Source: Populus alba | Lineage: Eukaryota; Streptophyta; Magnoliopsida; Malpighiales; Salicaceae | Length of the DNA: 64,000 nt | Direction: 5' to 3' | NCBI RefSeq assembly: GCF_005239225.2 | Contig: NC_133289.1 | Coordinates: 9,431,501-9,495,500, forward strand | The notes under the pieces: generated by a model | Told to the model about the DNA's origin: nothing | Databases searched by the model: none | What the model saw: the letters and a program-made list of their open reading frames with translations, nothing else | Made by a program: the position numbers and the translations under genes | In this document: one piece after another, positions 12,658 through 25,545 of the stretch | How the letters are laid out: each line of letters starts with the position of its first letter | Numbering within the stretch: the stretch's first letter is position 1

Positions 12658-13737
12658 AATTGGTAATGAGATATTTATTTGGTTGGAAGGTTTTTCTTCC
12701 ACTTTGTGCCCGTTCATATTTCAATGGAAGAGATAATATAAACTCAATCTGTGCCTTAATCACTCACTAGGGGTAAAAGAGTCTTAATTTTGAACTACTA
12801 AGCCTAATAAGTAATTTTTAACTACTAAGCCTAATAAGCGAGATATTCCTTAAAGTTTTTCCGATAATTAATGTTACATTGCTCTATCTTGCTAGAAAGC
12901 ATGTCTGTATAGTTTTGGTCATCTCCTACAAATTAGTCGATTTTATTTTTTTAGATCCGTAAGATTTTTTTTCTACCGGCATTGACGCGCCACCACTTTT
13001 CTTTCCCTCACATCCAGTGCATTCCGACATCTTCTCTAACTTTTCGGACTAATTACAAGGCTTTCAAAAACGAAAGCCCATCGAAAGTCACAAAAGCCCA
13101 AAACAATCCCAAAAAATTATACACAGGTTTTTCCAGTTTTTTACATAAATTAACGGAACCAAATTGAAATTGGTTGGTTGGGACCCATTTTAGTTTTAAT
13201 TTTAAAAAAATTAATTTAATTGTTTTTATAGGAAAACTAAATAAAAAATGATAACTCATTGACGCAACTTGACAAGGCAGTCTAAGTTCAAGTACTTTCC
13301 AACATGATTAATCTTGAGTGCATTAACCCATCTGATAGTAGGGCTAGATTGAGACTGTGAAGTAGAAACGCATCAATGCTTACCCAACATTATTACCCCA
13401 TTACACCCAAAGTTTTTTCTGGTTCGCGTTCCATATTTTGATTTTGGAGTATTTTAACGTGCTGTTTTAGGTTGTACTATATATATATATATATAAAAGA
13501 AAAATTCAAAATACTAATTCAATATATATAATTTCAATTTAAATTCAAAGATAAATTAACTTGAAATTATATAATTTAAATTTCAAACACAATGTCAAGT
13601 ATTTAAATATAATTTTAAAATTTAAACATTCATATTTAATAACTATTAGATCGTTGACTTACACTATATTGTGGGTCAGATGAAATTTTTTTTTTTAACG
13701 TAAAAAGAAACATCCAAGCATAACTATTGTTTTTTTA

Positions 13738-13940
13738 GTGAAAAATAAATTTAAACCGTGTAAGAGTTGACCCGATTGGTTTAACAAGTCCAGAGACAAC
13801 CTGGATAACTTGTAAAAATATAATTTGACTAAAAAAAAATTTAAGATGACATCATTTTTTAAAATATTGAGACTGCAACATACCGGATCAATCCGAGTCA
13901 ACCTTTTATATTCATGACTTGAGTCATGATACCAAGATAA
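13738..13940. repeat. Dispersed repeat, copy A (forward)
   Basis: This segment runs from GTTGACCCGATTGGTTTAAC through ATTTAAGATGACATCATTTT to GACTTGAGTCATGAT. The reverse complement of 24371-24600 shares the same order of blocks, so the two are members of one family in opposite orientation. No protein is encoded. Confidence 0.55.
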
Positions 13941-15750
13941 CCCCAAATAAAGCAAATCAAAACAGATTATAAATCAATTCCCAATAAATTCATTGTTCAA
14001 TGATGAAATTGGAAAGAAATCAATATAAAAAAAAAACACTAAAAACTACCTAAGTCTATCCATATTAATTGGCAAAATCCATAACTAAGTCACGAGACTA
14101 AGATAATTTTATAGAAAACAAATTGGAAAGAAATCAATATAAAAAAAGAACACTATAAAACTACCTAAGTCTATCCATATTAATTGGCAAAATCCATAAC
14201 TAAGTCACGAGACTAAGATAATTTTATAGAAAACAAATTGAAATAAATGACAACTTAATTCATAATTAATCAAATGTTGAAGATGTTGAATGATAAAACT
14301 TAAAAAAGATTTAATTAACAAATATATAAAAAAACTCGATTCAATTGTGTTAACCCGTTAAATCCATGACATAGATAATGAGACTAAGATAAACCATAAA
14401 GAAAGCACACCACAATAAATTATGAAGTTCAATCTCTAATTAATCAATTGTTAAAGTATAAAATTAGAGGAAAAAAGCATAGATTTTTAATCTAAGAAAA
14501 CACTTCATAAAACAGAACGAATGAAATGAAACTTGAACATCTCGTCTAGAATTTGGCTGAGAAATCCATAATGAATCGAGATTCAAAGCGAGATGAAATT
14601 TGTTTCAAGTTATTTTGTTTTTTTTTTTTAATGGTATGAGATAGATCAACTATTCTAGATTGAACATAATGAAATTAACAACCTTAATTACACCAACTAC
14701 CACCACCATTAATAAAACCCAATCACTACACTATCACATTAATATCACACTATTAAAACCAAATCAATACCCTTCACAAATTTAAAATAAGAATTTTTAG
14801 AAGTAAGAAAAATCATAAACTTGAGTCATATATTCGACAAGGTTCAATAAGCTCAGTTAATTGAGTAACATGACTAAAAAAAGTGCAACGATAGTAAATT
14901 AACCGAACAAAAAAAATGCCAATACTTACACCTGCATAAAATAAACTCTTGCCAATACTATAAAAAAAAATATTTTGTCAATATTATGAAAAAGTATAAT
15001 TTTACTTGATAGCAAAGCAAAAATTAAATACAATTTAATAAAATAATATCTAAAACAAAATTTTCAGTCATCTAAGACTAATCAACAAAATGGTGAAAGG
15101 AAAAACGATAAAAAACATCTCATTAATAAAAAAGATAAAAAAACTCAAGTCAATCCATGTTAAATTGCCAGACACACAACCTGGCTCACGAGAATGGAAT
15201 AACACCATTGAAAAAAAAAATATGAAACTCAATTCCTAACCAATACAATGTTGAAGAACAACATGGAAAAAAATAATAATTTTAAAAAATGATAAAAAAA
15301 CCAACCTGAGTCACTTCGGGTAAGTCTACCAAACCTATGACCCGAGTCGTGAGATTAAGATAATCCTATAAAAAGCAAATTAAAATAAATAAATTATAAA
15401 GCTCAATTCTCAAATAAACTCATTGTTGAAGGGAAAATTGAACAAAAAACATGTATTTTTTTAAAAAGTGACAAAAATCGGAGTCAACCTATGATAACTT
15501 ACCAAATTTTTGTAATCCATGTAATGAAATCAGGATAATCTCATAAAAAAAAAAAAAAAGATTACGAGCTTGATCTTTAATGTTAAAGGATGAAATTAAA
15601 AAAAAAATTAATTTTAAAAAATAATCTAAAAAAACTAAAGTCAACTAGAGAGCATTTCAAGCCTCGGGAAAGGCATGTCAGAAAAAAACCATGAAGACTT
15701 GTTATCAATCAACCCAATGACAAGTGATGAAATTAAAAAAAAAAAAATAT
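13920..15750. repeat. Array of diverged satellite-like repeats
   Basis: A motif of the form GTCACGAGACTAAGATAATT, followed by an A-rich block and then a CTCAATTCC-like block, recurs at about 13926, 14090, 14204, 14379, 15185, 15345 and 15525. Spacing is irregular, about 110-190 bp where adjacent. The region looks like an old, decayed tandem array. It contains no coding frame and no gene signal. Confidence 0.5.
14006..14233. repeat. Recent 114-bp tandem duplication
   Basis: Two head-to-tail units (14006-14119 and 14120-14233) are almost identical and begin AAATTGGAAAGAAATCAAT. They share ACCTAAGTCTATCCATATTA and the GAGACTAAGATAATTTTATA block. They differ by only a few bases, unlike the surrounding array, so this duplication is much younger. 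Confidence 0.85.
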
Positions 15751-16679
15751 TTAATTAGAAAGGAATAAATAACAAACAAAAATATAACTAATTTTGACAT
15801 AAATATAAAATGATAGGACCCTTGCTATTTAGGAGAGAATAAACATGAAAACTAGGAGATGAAAGAGAAAAGACAGGAGAAGAAGAAAAAAATAGAAGCC
15901 ATTACGCACCTCTATCAATTACATGTGCCGCCACACCTGGATGACCTTAGTGAGACGCTTTGAACACCACCAAGAAAAATAGCATTCCAACATCAGAGGA
16001 AGCCGTTAACGCCGCCAAAACAAAATGGCTTCTTTAATATACTAGCATGTAAAATACACGTACCAACAGCTTTCCCATTATAAAAGCCTTAATTGTTTTC
16101 AATTTGAAATTTGAAAATTTGTATTTTTTCAGTTAGAAATTAATCCCCCAAGCCTTAATTGTTTTAGATCAATAAAATCAATTTTTATTTTGCAAAATTA
16201 AGCATCATCACATAATGGATTTTTTGCTCGACATTGCAGAATTCATATCTAGGCAACAAAAAAAATATGTTAAGCTTAAACCTAAATATACTCAATGTAA
16301 AGAAGGATTGAATTGAAAAAAAAAACCTTGACAAAAAATGTTTAAACCTTTCCCTTACCCGTGCTATTTCATCTCTATTTTAGTAAGAAAAAAGAGTTGC
16401 ATATTTGTATATTGTTCAAATTCAATCCCCATAGCTTTAATTGTTTTATATCAATAAATTTTCATTTAATTTTACCACACCAAATATCAATCTAGCGATA
16501 GAATTTTTTTTTCTGACACCGCAGGAACCCCTAACCTAAACAGCTAAAACAAACCGGTAAGCATAATCCCAAATAAACACAACATCAAAGGAACAAATAG
16601 AAGAAAAGACATTAAAAGACCAAAATAAAAAATCCCAAAGGGCCAAAAAAAAAAGGAGAAAGAAAACACCATGAAACAT

Positions 16680-17799
16680 TATTACAATCCAGTGTTTTCT
16701 CCCTACCTCCACAGTGAATCTCCCACACCCATCAGGTTTTTATTTTTTATTGTTTTTTATTTGTGATGCAATTTATAAGTGTAATTGTAATGTACCCATA
16801 GCCGTTGCATCTTAAACAGGCATCTATCTTCCTTGTGTATATACCTGTTCTTCTCAATTGCAACTGTCTTATTCAGTCTCCAACTACTGGCATTCACAAC
16901 TTTGTGCATCCACTTTTGGCATGGAAACGCAAACTTTCTAGCATACCAGTCAATCACATCACAAGATAAAGAAGAATTTACGCAGGAGACACTTTATAGC
17001 CAATCTGTCAGCCTCCAACTTCTGGGTTTTGGGAGCATCCCTATGAAGTGGATATATTACTATACCATGCTCACTCTGCCTTAGGAATTTAAGAAAGTTT
17101 ATGTCAGCACGGTAACAAGAATGCTTGATATCTGAAATATTTGTTGCCGACACTAAGCTATGTCCAATTACATGCCAGGTCCTCAATTGACAAGCTACAG
17201 TTTCGTCAATGCCAATTCAGTTAATACATGAAGAGAAATATCAATACAAAAGTTCAAAAAAAAAATCATCCCTCTAATTTTCTCATCACAATTAATTAAT
17301 CGCACTTCTAAATCAAGCAACTTGAGAAAAGAACAACTTACTTTGATGGGCACAAGGCAACCTGCTTTCTCGACCACCGTTTACAAAACAAATGGCTATT
17401 CCAATCTTCTTGAAATTAGCAAACATCTGGGCCCTTTTCGTGTACAGTAATATTGCCAAGCATTTGACTCCCACGTACAACTTAACAAATAAGAAGCAGA
17501 GCAGTTCTTCCTGTCATTCACTACAATGTCCAATAAATTGCATTTCATATTCCAAATTCTCCATTCCTGGCAACTAGAGCTGCCCCCAAGGTGTCCGCTC
17601 CCTTCTGCTTGCTAGAAACTTGAAAAAATATTCGTCCATTTATTTACCAAAAAAACAGAAGGCTATAATTTGTTGCAACCCAATATCTTTCTGGAATTTA
17701 AGCTCAGAAAAATTACGAGCATCAATTAACAAACATCTGGAAATTCATGCTTCCTGAATGTTCTCCACAAACTACGACTGTGATTAGACCACTGGCTTA
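16680..17799. other. Downstream region of GAUT7, possible 3' UTR
   Basis: Base composition here is closer to the genes than to the AT-rich gap on its left. Short minus-strand frames at 16757-16957 and 16959-17186 have reasonable codon texture, but I recognise no family in either. The parsimonious reading is GAUT7 3' UTR and flank. A decayed exon of another gene cannot be ruled out. A TTTATT at 17639-17644 (AATAAA on the minus strand) is a candidate polyadenylation signal. Confidence 0.35.
17639..17644 (-). terminator. Candidate GAUT7 polyadenylation signal
   Basis: AATAAA on the minus strand lies about 155 bases past the GAUT7 stop codon. Plant signals are loose, so this is only a candidate. 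Confidence 0.35.
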
Positions 17800-20700
17800 T
17801 TATGGATTCACATTGCACTCACCCAAGAATAGATCATCTCGGTTTAGAAACCTCTTCCAGTACTGTTTATACTTGGGGATTCCTAGCTCAAGCCATGGTT
17901 TCATTTGTCCATTAAAGTGCAACACTGCAGCCTTCTTAATGGCTTGGACATCAATCCCATAGTCATGACCCAGTCCAGACAAAGCCCATACACCATCAAG
18001 AGGATATACCAGGTCTTGAAAGGTAAGCAAGCTTGTGCTCAATGCAACGGCTTCAGTAGATCCTGTTCCCTTGCTTACCTGGTTTTCCATGTTTGCAACG
18101 TAGGAAAACAAATGAGATGTAAACGGTCAAATCTCATTATAATAACTAAAATATTCGATAAAATACAGAAATCATACTGGTCAACAAAAATCCTTTTGCC
18201 AAGGTTGTTAAAGCACTGTGGTGTGATGCATAGGATTAGGGTTTCATATTTCACTGTACAGGTAATTTCCTTGGATTCGATTAGAAATCACAGAAATCAT
18301 ACTGGTCAACCAAATCCTTTTGCCAAAGTTGCTATAGCTCTATGGTGGATGCATTGGGTCAAAGGAGGGTTGGTTTACCATCTCATATGATACTATGCAG
18401 CTAGTTTCCTCATGTATGATTAGAACTGCCAAACAACAAGATACTCACAAAAGTAATTTCTCATAAAACATATTAGGCAGCGTTAAATCACTCACCTCTT
18501 GTCCCAGCTTCCAATAAGTTTTAGTAAGATCTAGCTCTCTCCACCTAGCCAGATCAATAACATTTAATCCGGACATCCAAGCACACGAGTTTTCATCAAA
18601 ACTGCCTTTTCCCAGAAAAGTTCTTAGCTGACCCAACCGCACTGAACATAACTGTAAAGCACCATTTACTTTCCCTCCCATGTCGATGTTCCATAGGTCA
18701 GACAAGTCCCGCTGGACTACAACATCATCATCCAGAACTACAACTCTCTTCAACTTCTCAAATATACTAGGAATGAGATAGTGAGTATGAGAAAAAACAG
18801 ATACATATTCTGTTCTTAAATGAGTGGCTGGTGGATTATTAACAGTATGGAAAGACACACGATACTCCAAAGGCAGAGACATGCTTTTCAGAGCCTCCTT
18901 ATCATGATATTTCAGGGTAACATTTTCAACATTCAAGACTTGGACAGCAGCTTCCTTGTAAGTATTTCTTAGGAACCATAGTTTCATTGCAAAATAATTC
19001 AGTCCATCTGTCAGAACATGAAAAACCAGATTCCCACTTTCCTGAAGCATGAAGGTCAACAATTAGATAACTGGAATTCAATTTTTTAAAAAATTGACTA
19101 CATGGGAGAATACTTGCAACGTACTCTTGCATGCACAGCAGTGGAGTTGATTACAACTGAAGCAGCAAGTAGATTTGTGGAGAATATAACATAGTGTTGC
19201 AATGATGGATTTGAATATCTTTCAGACAGAGGGAGCTCCTTATCATGTACAGAAGATTTAAAATATTCCACAAGCAGTCTCATAGAGAGGCAGTGGAGAC
19301 CCTTTGGCATGGTCTGCACTGCAAGTTGATAAAGGAAAGCACTCTGCTTCATGTGAAAGTTAGTTTCTTCCTCAGTTAGATCAAGTATCTGTCTCAATTT
19401 CTTGTCAACGTTATTACAATCCACAGGGAATGTTTTAGCTTTGGCTATCACATTTTCCATCTTCTGTAAGTTCTTCTGAATTCTGATGAAACAGGTAAAT
19501 TAGTGTGCTTGAGCAGGATGTAAACTTGATAAGCAGTATCTGTTACACTAGCAAAGATAAATTAAGAAAGAGTAACATCCACATCAAAGGAGAAAGCAAG
19601 CAACAATGAGGCCATATAGCAACATGTGTGAGAGCACCAGCACCTTCCTGGAACAACAAGCTCAACAGATCTTTATCAACTTCTGCTTCAGCATTTGTAG
19701 TATTGTTTGACATATAGTGTTTTGTAGACCCTACGTTTCTTGCCTTTTTATCTCCTCTCTATGTCAGTGCTGCTAAAAAAGTGGTGCAGGACGAGCAGAT
19801 ACTTATTGTTTGGGTTAGGTTGTGGAGTTTGGAGAGTTTGGGACTTGGAAATTGAACACAGGTTTGATTATGCAGAATAAAGGGGGAAAAAGGAGGAAAA
19901 CTACCACTCTCACACCAGTAGGTTCAAGGAACCACTCCTTGAATGAAAACCTAAGCATCAAATAGTATGAATCATGGAATCATCAATCCTCGAATGAAAG
20001 TTCCATCACACTCTCAATAAGCATAAATCAATAGGCTACACCTTTTTTTACAAGTCTCTGTGCTAGATTTGAAAGAATACAAGCATGTTTATAAGCTTGA
20101 AATATTCCTATTCCTAAAAGACTAGGATATAAGACATAAAATTCCAATTTTAACCGGGTGAGAAATGACAGGGAGCGAGACTTTATATTTCCTACACATA
20201 GCTATCACTGATCTTCCAAAAAACTTTACTGCTATCACAAACGTGCCTTGCTTAAATATTCACGTACTGTCACGGTTAAATCCATAGGCTGCATCAAGAC
20301 GTAAGAACTAAAACCCAAAAAATGAAAGAAAAGAGGATAAATGTGCCATGGGATGGTAGCTTTTTGGGTACTGCTATGGATTACATCTGGCATTGACCAC
20401 AGCATAATGCTACAGGACAAACTTGAACCCAATGGCAACCGAGCCCCCCAAAAGAAAATGGCTAAAGCTTTTCAAGGAGGAATGATAACCATTGGTGAGA
20501 ATGGACACAAAGCCTTAAGCATCCATATTTAGGACAAGGAACACCAGCAGCTCAACATGTGCACAAACAGTAAGAACCCCCGGTGCTTGTCCCAGTCTCA
20601 AGACATTAACTCCATGCACATGTTCACGACATCCCAAATGCTTACCGCTGGCGCTACAATTTTATTATAGACAATCAGGAAGCCAGTAATGCTAAAGAGT

Positions 20701-23246
20701 AGAACCATAAGTACAATATGTACTTTGCTGGTGAAGGAAAAACATGTTAAAGAGAGTCAAGAGCAGATAGGAACACAGACATAAATTTCTGAGCCAAGAA
20801 AGTGAGGAAAACACTAATTTTGCATAAAACAGGCATAGTCTGATGTCCAGGAAGAACAAAGAATAATGATCTGATACTTCTAATACCAGGAGAAGACAAG
20901 CAACAATGGAAGATTCAACAAACATCCTTTGTTGTATGGATCGAGACATTTTGCTTCACATAATAAGCTTCATTCCACCAGATGATGTTTATTATGTACT
21001 TAAAATGGAAGTAATGATGGATAAAAAATGGTAAGAATGGATATCTTTACTTCCTCACATCATTGAAGTCATGCTAATGGAAGATAAAAGTCATATGAAA
21101 CTTAAAGTGACTTACTGTGGTGGAAGATCAGCATCTGTTGAGCTTTCACTAAGAATACGCTCCAGTTCTTGAATATTTTGTCTCATTTCATTAGTTAACT
21201 TCTCTTGAGATAGAAGCTTTGCAATAGTAGGATAATATGCTCTAGCCACAAAAAGCTGGTCCTTCAATTTATTAACCATAAAATCCTTCATACTTTCTCT
21301 ATGCTCGTCACACCAATGGCAATAGCCTCCAAATCTGAGCTCACATTTTTCACTTTCCTCAAATGCACTTCTTTTGTGCTTGGTGATTTCATCTGTACCA
21401 GTAGTTACAGCATTCTGCCACAGCATATTAAAAAAAAAACTCCAGAGGCTTTAAAAGCATTACAAATTGAATAACTTTTTCAGGAAAACACTCTGATGTG
21501 TGCATACGTACATTTCTCCTGAGAGGTGGTTGAGGTACAGCTGGGGGTACCGCAGGAGTACCTGTTAGTCATTGGAAGGGAGAATAAGCCTTTTTTTAAC
21601 ATTAAGTCATATAATAGGGCATCAACAATTATAAAAGAAACTTTTTGAGAAAAGAGCTCAACAAGATCTTCGTGTCATTGACTACCATGAATAGAACCTG
21701 AACTTGTGGTCTTATTTTCTGCTCCACTTGTAAAGTTTATAACCTGGGATAAAATACAAAATAAAAGAAAAACAGTGGATTAAAAATAGATTTAGATACC
21801 TGTATTTAAGCTAAAAAAGTTAATAAGTTTAAATCAGATCATATGTTTATCAAATTTTCATAGGCTGATTCCACTAACAAAACAAAATTCCAGGTTTGAA
21901 AATTTTATCCCACTGTGAAACATTTGCTAATCAATCTCTAGTCTGCTCACTTTGATCCCTAATCCAACTCCCAAATAAATCACTACAAGACTAGCATCTA
22001 TTCTGCTACTCAAAGTTTGCCTATATCATGACATAGGGCAGAAAATACACACATCCATTTTTAGCTTCCACCACTGTTTTTCAAAAGATTATCTAAACAG
22101 TCTCTCGAACTCTTCTACACTATATCCCTACTAAAAACATTTTCTTCTCATCCAAGCTACTTTGGTAGAGCTGCAGACCTCTTGATTTAACAAATCTGAA
22201 ATGTCAACTTTTTTAGTGCCACTGAACTTGAATGAGGGGAACAAACGTGAAATAGGTGACAAAATGCATCAAGCTTACACTAATATGAATAATGAGATAT
22301 TCTAGGAGGACAAGCATAACAGAGAACAGGAACCGATCTGAAAGCTAAAAGAAATGTAGGAAATCAGACAGATTGAAAGCCACACAAACTACTCAGTATG
22401 GAAACAGAATTATGTCCTCTACATAAATATTACTAGATAATCTATAAAAATGCAATGAGAGGTTAAACCACCTAAAGTTGAATCCATTACATGTTTAGAA
22501 GCCAACCCGAACAACTACCAGTCTCAATTAAGTTCCACAAGTAGAGTGCAAAGCAGTTTTCAAGTAGACCAAGGCAGGTCATAAATCGAAGCATGATTCC
22601 AAAGTTTAGCAAGGAAAAAAATAATCTGAAGGACATTACTTGATGAATTTTAGGAAGAGTTGGCGCAAAATTCTCAATAAGTTGCTTCACGTGGTTTGAC
22701 TGATCTATCTACAATAACAGACAAATAAAAATAAAATCAGTCCGTCAAATGAAAACAATATTCAAACAAATATGGGGGAAAATAAAAGGTAATATCAATG
22801 AGAACCCTAATAATTAAATTAAATTAAAAGAGTAAGTCTGAATAGATGAAATACATACATACGAAGCAGAAGAAGAAGTTTGTGGATCAGAGGGGTGTCC
22901 TGCGGAGGAAGAAAAATGACATGATGGAACAATTGATTTGATTTAACGGGAAATAGAAAGAGATCTGGTTGCCGTGTGTTTAGTAAAAAGTAAAGAGCGT
23001 ATGTATTTAGCATCAGTTCGATTCGAAATTAAAATCAAATAATAGAAAAAAGAATCTGGATCTGAGGGAGAAAGAGAGATGTTGATATTGAAAAGAGTTA
23101 CCGGTGGAGTGAAAACCGTTGTGGTAAAGGCCAAGCAAGAAGACGAGAGGAACGAGCATTGAAAGCAGCACCAGGAACAGCACGCCTATCACCAGACACC
23201 TCCATCGCCTTTTCCCTTGATTGTGATTATTATGATAGCCTTTCAT
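17800..23246 (-). CDS. GAUT7: GAUT7, pectin homogalacturonan synthase subunit
   Basis: Nine coding exons on the minus strand: 23246-23102, 22899-22859, 22708-22640, 21743-21686, 21561-21512, 21414-21116, 19482-19125, 19041-18496, 18078-17800. They join in frame to 614 aa; I recall about 619 aa for Arabidopsis GAUT7. GAUT7 is the partner that holds GAUT1 in the Golgi to make homogalacturonan. A basic stretch (GKRRWR) precedes one membrane segment at about residues 17-40, giving a type II Golgi protein. A variable stem follows. The GT8 domain contains LDDDVVVQRDL, with the metal-binding DDD at 444-446, and near the C-terminus the FNGQMKPWLELG block; the protein ends ECNVNP. MKG start, stem (KLTNEMRQNIQELERILSES) and domain all match GAUT7 rather than GAUT1 or GAUT4. 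Stem cysteines at 145, 153 and 156 could serve disulfide pairing. In Arabidopsis GAUT7 is thought to be non-catalytic although DDD is kept. No broken exon was seen. Confidence 0.96.
18166..18428. repeat. 125-bp tandem duplication in last GAUT7 intron
   Basis: CAGAAATCATACTGGTCAAC starts at both 18166 and 18291. Both units carry the CCTTTTGCCAA block and end with a GATTAGAA block. The second unit is diverged and slightly longer. It lies wholly within the intron 18079-18495 and leaves both splice sites intact. Confidence 0.75.
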
Positions 23247-23830
23247 CTCCTCCCTCCCTCTCCGTCCGAGGAGATTCTCTTCTGTCCTTTCTTCCTGTCA
23301 CCTCTCCTATCTAGTCTAGTCTAATCTAATTGCTGCTGCTGCTGCTGTGTAATGTCATTCAGTCGGATTCAAATTTCAGGGTTTTTCCTTCCATCCCAAT
23401 CAACAAATCATTCCCATTATTAAAAACTTCATCAAGCCATTATTATTTTCGTTGTGCACCGCATCTCCTCTTCAACCTCTTCTTCTTCCTCCTTTTGTTT
23501 CCAAATACAGAAACAAACTACAACTCCACAATGCGAAGGATCTCTTCTGGATACAACAGAGAGAGAGAGAGAGTCACACACGCAGTTGGAAATTTGCACG
23601 TGACACAGTTTCTCAAACTAACCTCTTTTTTTATTTTTTCCTCTACCTATTAGTGTCTAGTGCTCCTACTATCGTCCTCGTACGCATCGTTTTACCTTCC
23701 TTTCCTCCCTCCTTTATTATTGTTAGTTCCCCCTTTTATTTGTTTTGTCAAGTCATCGTAATAAAGGCTTTTTCTAACGCCCAGACACTCGCGCTTGGCA
23801 TGGCCTTCTTTCATTTCTTTGTCTGTTTTT

Positions 23831-23859
23831 ATTATTATTATTATTATTACTATTATTTT

Positions 23860-23905
<46 letters not shown>
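23831..23905. repeat. ATT and TA microsatellites
   Basis: An ATT run at about 23831-23849 is followed, after a short T-rich spacer, by an uninterrupted TA run at about 23864-23905. Likely length-polymorphic. Confidence 0.9.
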
Positions 23906-23906
<1 letters not shown>

Positions 23907-24149
23907 AATATTTTTTTCTTGTTTTGCCCTTCAATATTGAGTTTGAATTGAGCCTTTTTTTTTCTTCAATTTTATCCTTTAATATTTAGTTGATTTTAAA
24001 TTGATTTTCATAATTGATTTTGGTTTAGTTTATATAAAACTATTATAGTCTCAAATAAATATTTTAACATTTGATTTGTACTTAATTTTATAAGTGTATA
24101 TTTTTTTATATTGTATAATTAAATAAAAAATAGTTTTTTTTAATAAGTT

Positions 24150-24600
24150 ATGAAACTTAGTAAAGTCCATGATATTGAGTGTGAGTTAGGTTAAGCCAAA
24201 AGGCCCGAATCGATTTTATATATCATTGTCTCACTATCTATAAAAAAAGATGACATCTTGAAATTTATTTTAAAGCCAAACCATATTTTTTTTACTTATT
24301 ATCTATATTGCTTCTGGACTTGCTAAGTCGAGCAGGTTACGTCGAGGCAACTCCCATACGGTTTAATTTTAAACCCGAGCTATGATCAAATCTAGTGGAG
24401 TCCATGACTCGAGTCGTGGATTTGATGGGTTAACCCATGATATTCGAGTTGATCCAATGCGTCACTATCTCAATATTAAAAAAAATAACATCTTAAATCT
24501 TTTTTTAAAATTAAACAATGCTTTTTACTTGTTATTCGGGTTGCCGCTGGACCTGTCAAGTCTACTAAGTCATGTCGATGGAATTCCCGCATGATTTAGT
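24150..24600. repeat. Dispersed repeat, copies B and C (reverse, tandem)
   Basis: Two adjacent units of about 220-230 bp, about 24150-24370 and 24371-24600, share the TCACTATCT..AACATCTT..TTACTTRTTAT..GGACTTG/GGACCTG order of blocks. They are reverse complements of the unit at 13738-13940. Codon-like stretches inside them are by-products of the repeat. Confidence 0.55.
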
Positions 24601-24943
24601 TTTAAACTTCAGAAGTCGAGTTGAGAGGTTCCGAGGTTGATTCATTATGCCAAATTTAGTAACATTGTTAAATAGTTTCTTGCAACCCAAATATTTTTTT
24701 GATGTTTAAAAGAATTCTGATCCAACTTGTAGCGTTATGCGAGCCTGTAAACTAGTGTGAGTGTGTGTGTGTGTAATGAGGGATTGATTATGTATGTCAA
24801 TTCAATTTACAAAAATAATATGATAATTTCATGACTTTTGACACTTTTGTTTATTTTATTTCATGTAAGTTTTTTTTAAAAAAAAAAAATTATATATTAG
24901 GTGGTGAAATGATGAGTAAGGAAGAAAAGAGGACCAAGGACCA

Positions 24944-25545
24944 AATAATATAATGAAAGATCATATAAATAAAAAAAATAAATAAATAAGGATTATCTTT
25001 CATTCAATAGAGATTCAAGCTAAACTAGAAAACATATAGGAAGAGGGTTGCAAGAGTAAGAAAAGCTTTGAACATAAAATTGCCATACAGAGATCCTCGT
25101 TCAAAAAGGAAAGAAAATAAAAATTTATGTATTTTTTATTTTTTTTCTAATTTGTCCCTAACACTATAAAATAGGGTCTCAAGTACACAAAAGAAAAAAC
25201 ACACTATAAATACCAAAGAGAAGTTAAACATATTTAATAAAATAAATAATGCAATGGAAGATCACATAAGTAAAGAAAATAATAAATAAGGATCATCTTT
25301 CATAAAATACAAGGTAATGCAAAACCATAAAAAAAAAATGTTGGAAGAGATTTTGCACTTGTAGGAAGGGGAGAAAAAATAATTTGTGACTATAAAATTT
25401 CCAAATTAGTGATCCTTATTTAAGAATATAAAAATTGACCTATATTTTATTTCTCTATTTTAATAGGAACCCAACACTATAAATTAAGGTCTAGGGTGCA
25501 CAAAAGAAAATTACATTAGAAATATTCAAGATAAGTCAGTCATAA
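24944..25545. repeat. Diverged 301-bp tandem duplication
   Basis: AATAATATAATGAAAGATCA at 24944 and AATAATGCAATGGAAGATCA at about 25245 begin two units. Both then carry AAATAAGGATYATCTTTCAT, a central GGAAGAG block, and an AACACTATAAA..AGGGTCT-like block near the end. Divergence is considerable, so the duplication is old. Confidence 0.6.

Noticed and set aside
23452..23940. 162-codon plus-strand frame near GAUT7
   Set aside because: It translates the GAUT7 5' flank and then ATT and TA microsatellites; no protein features.
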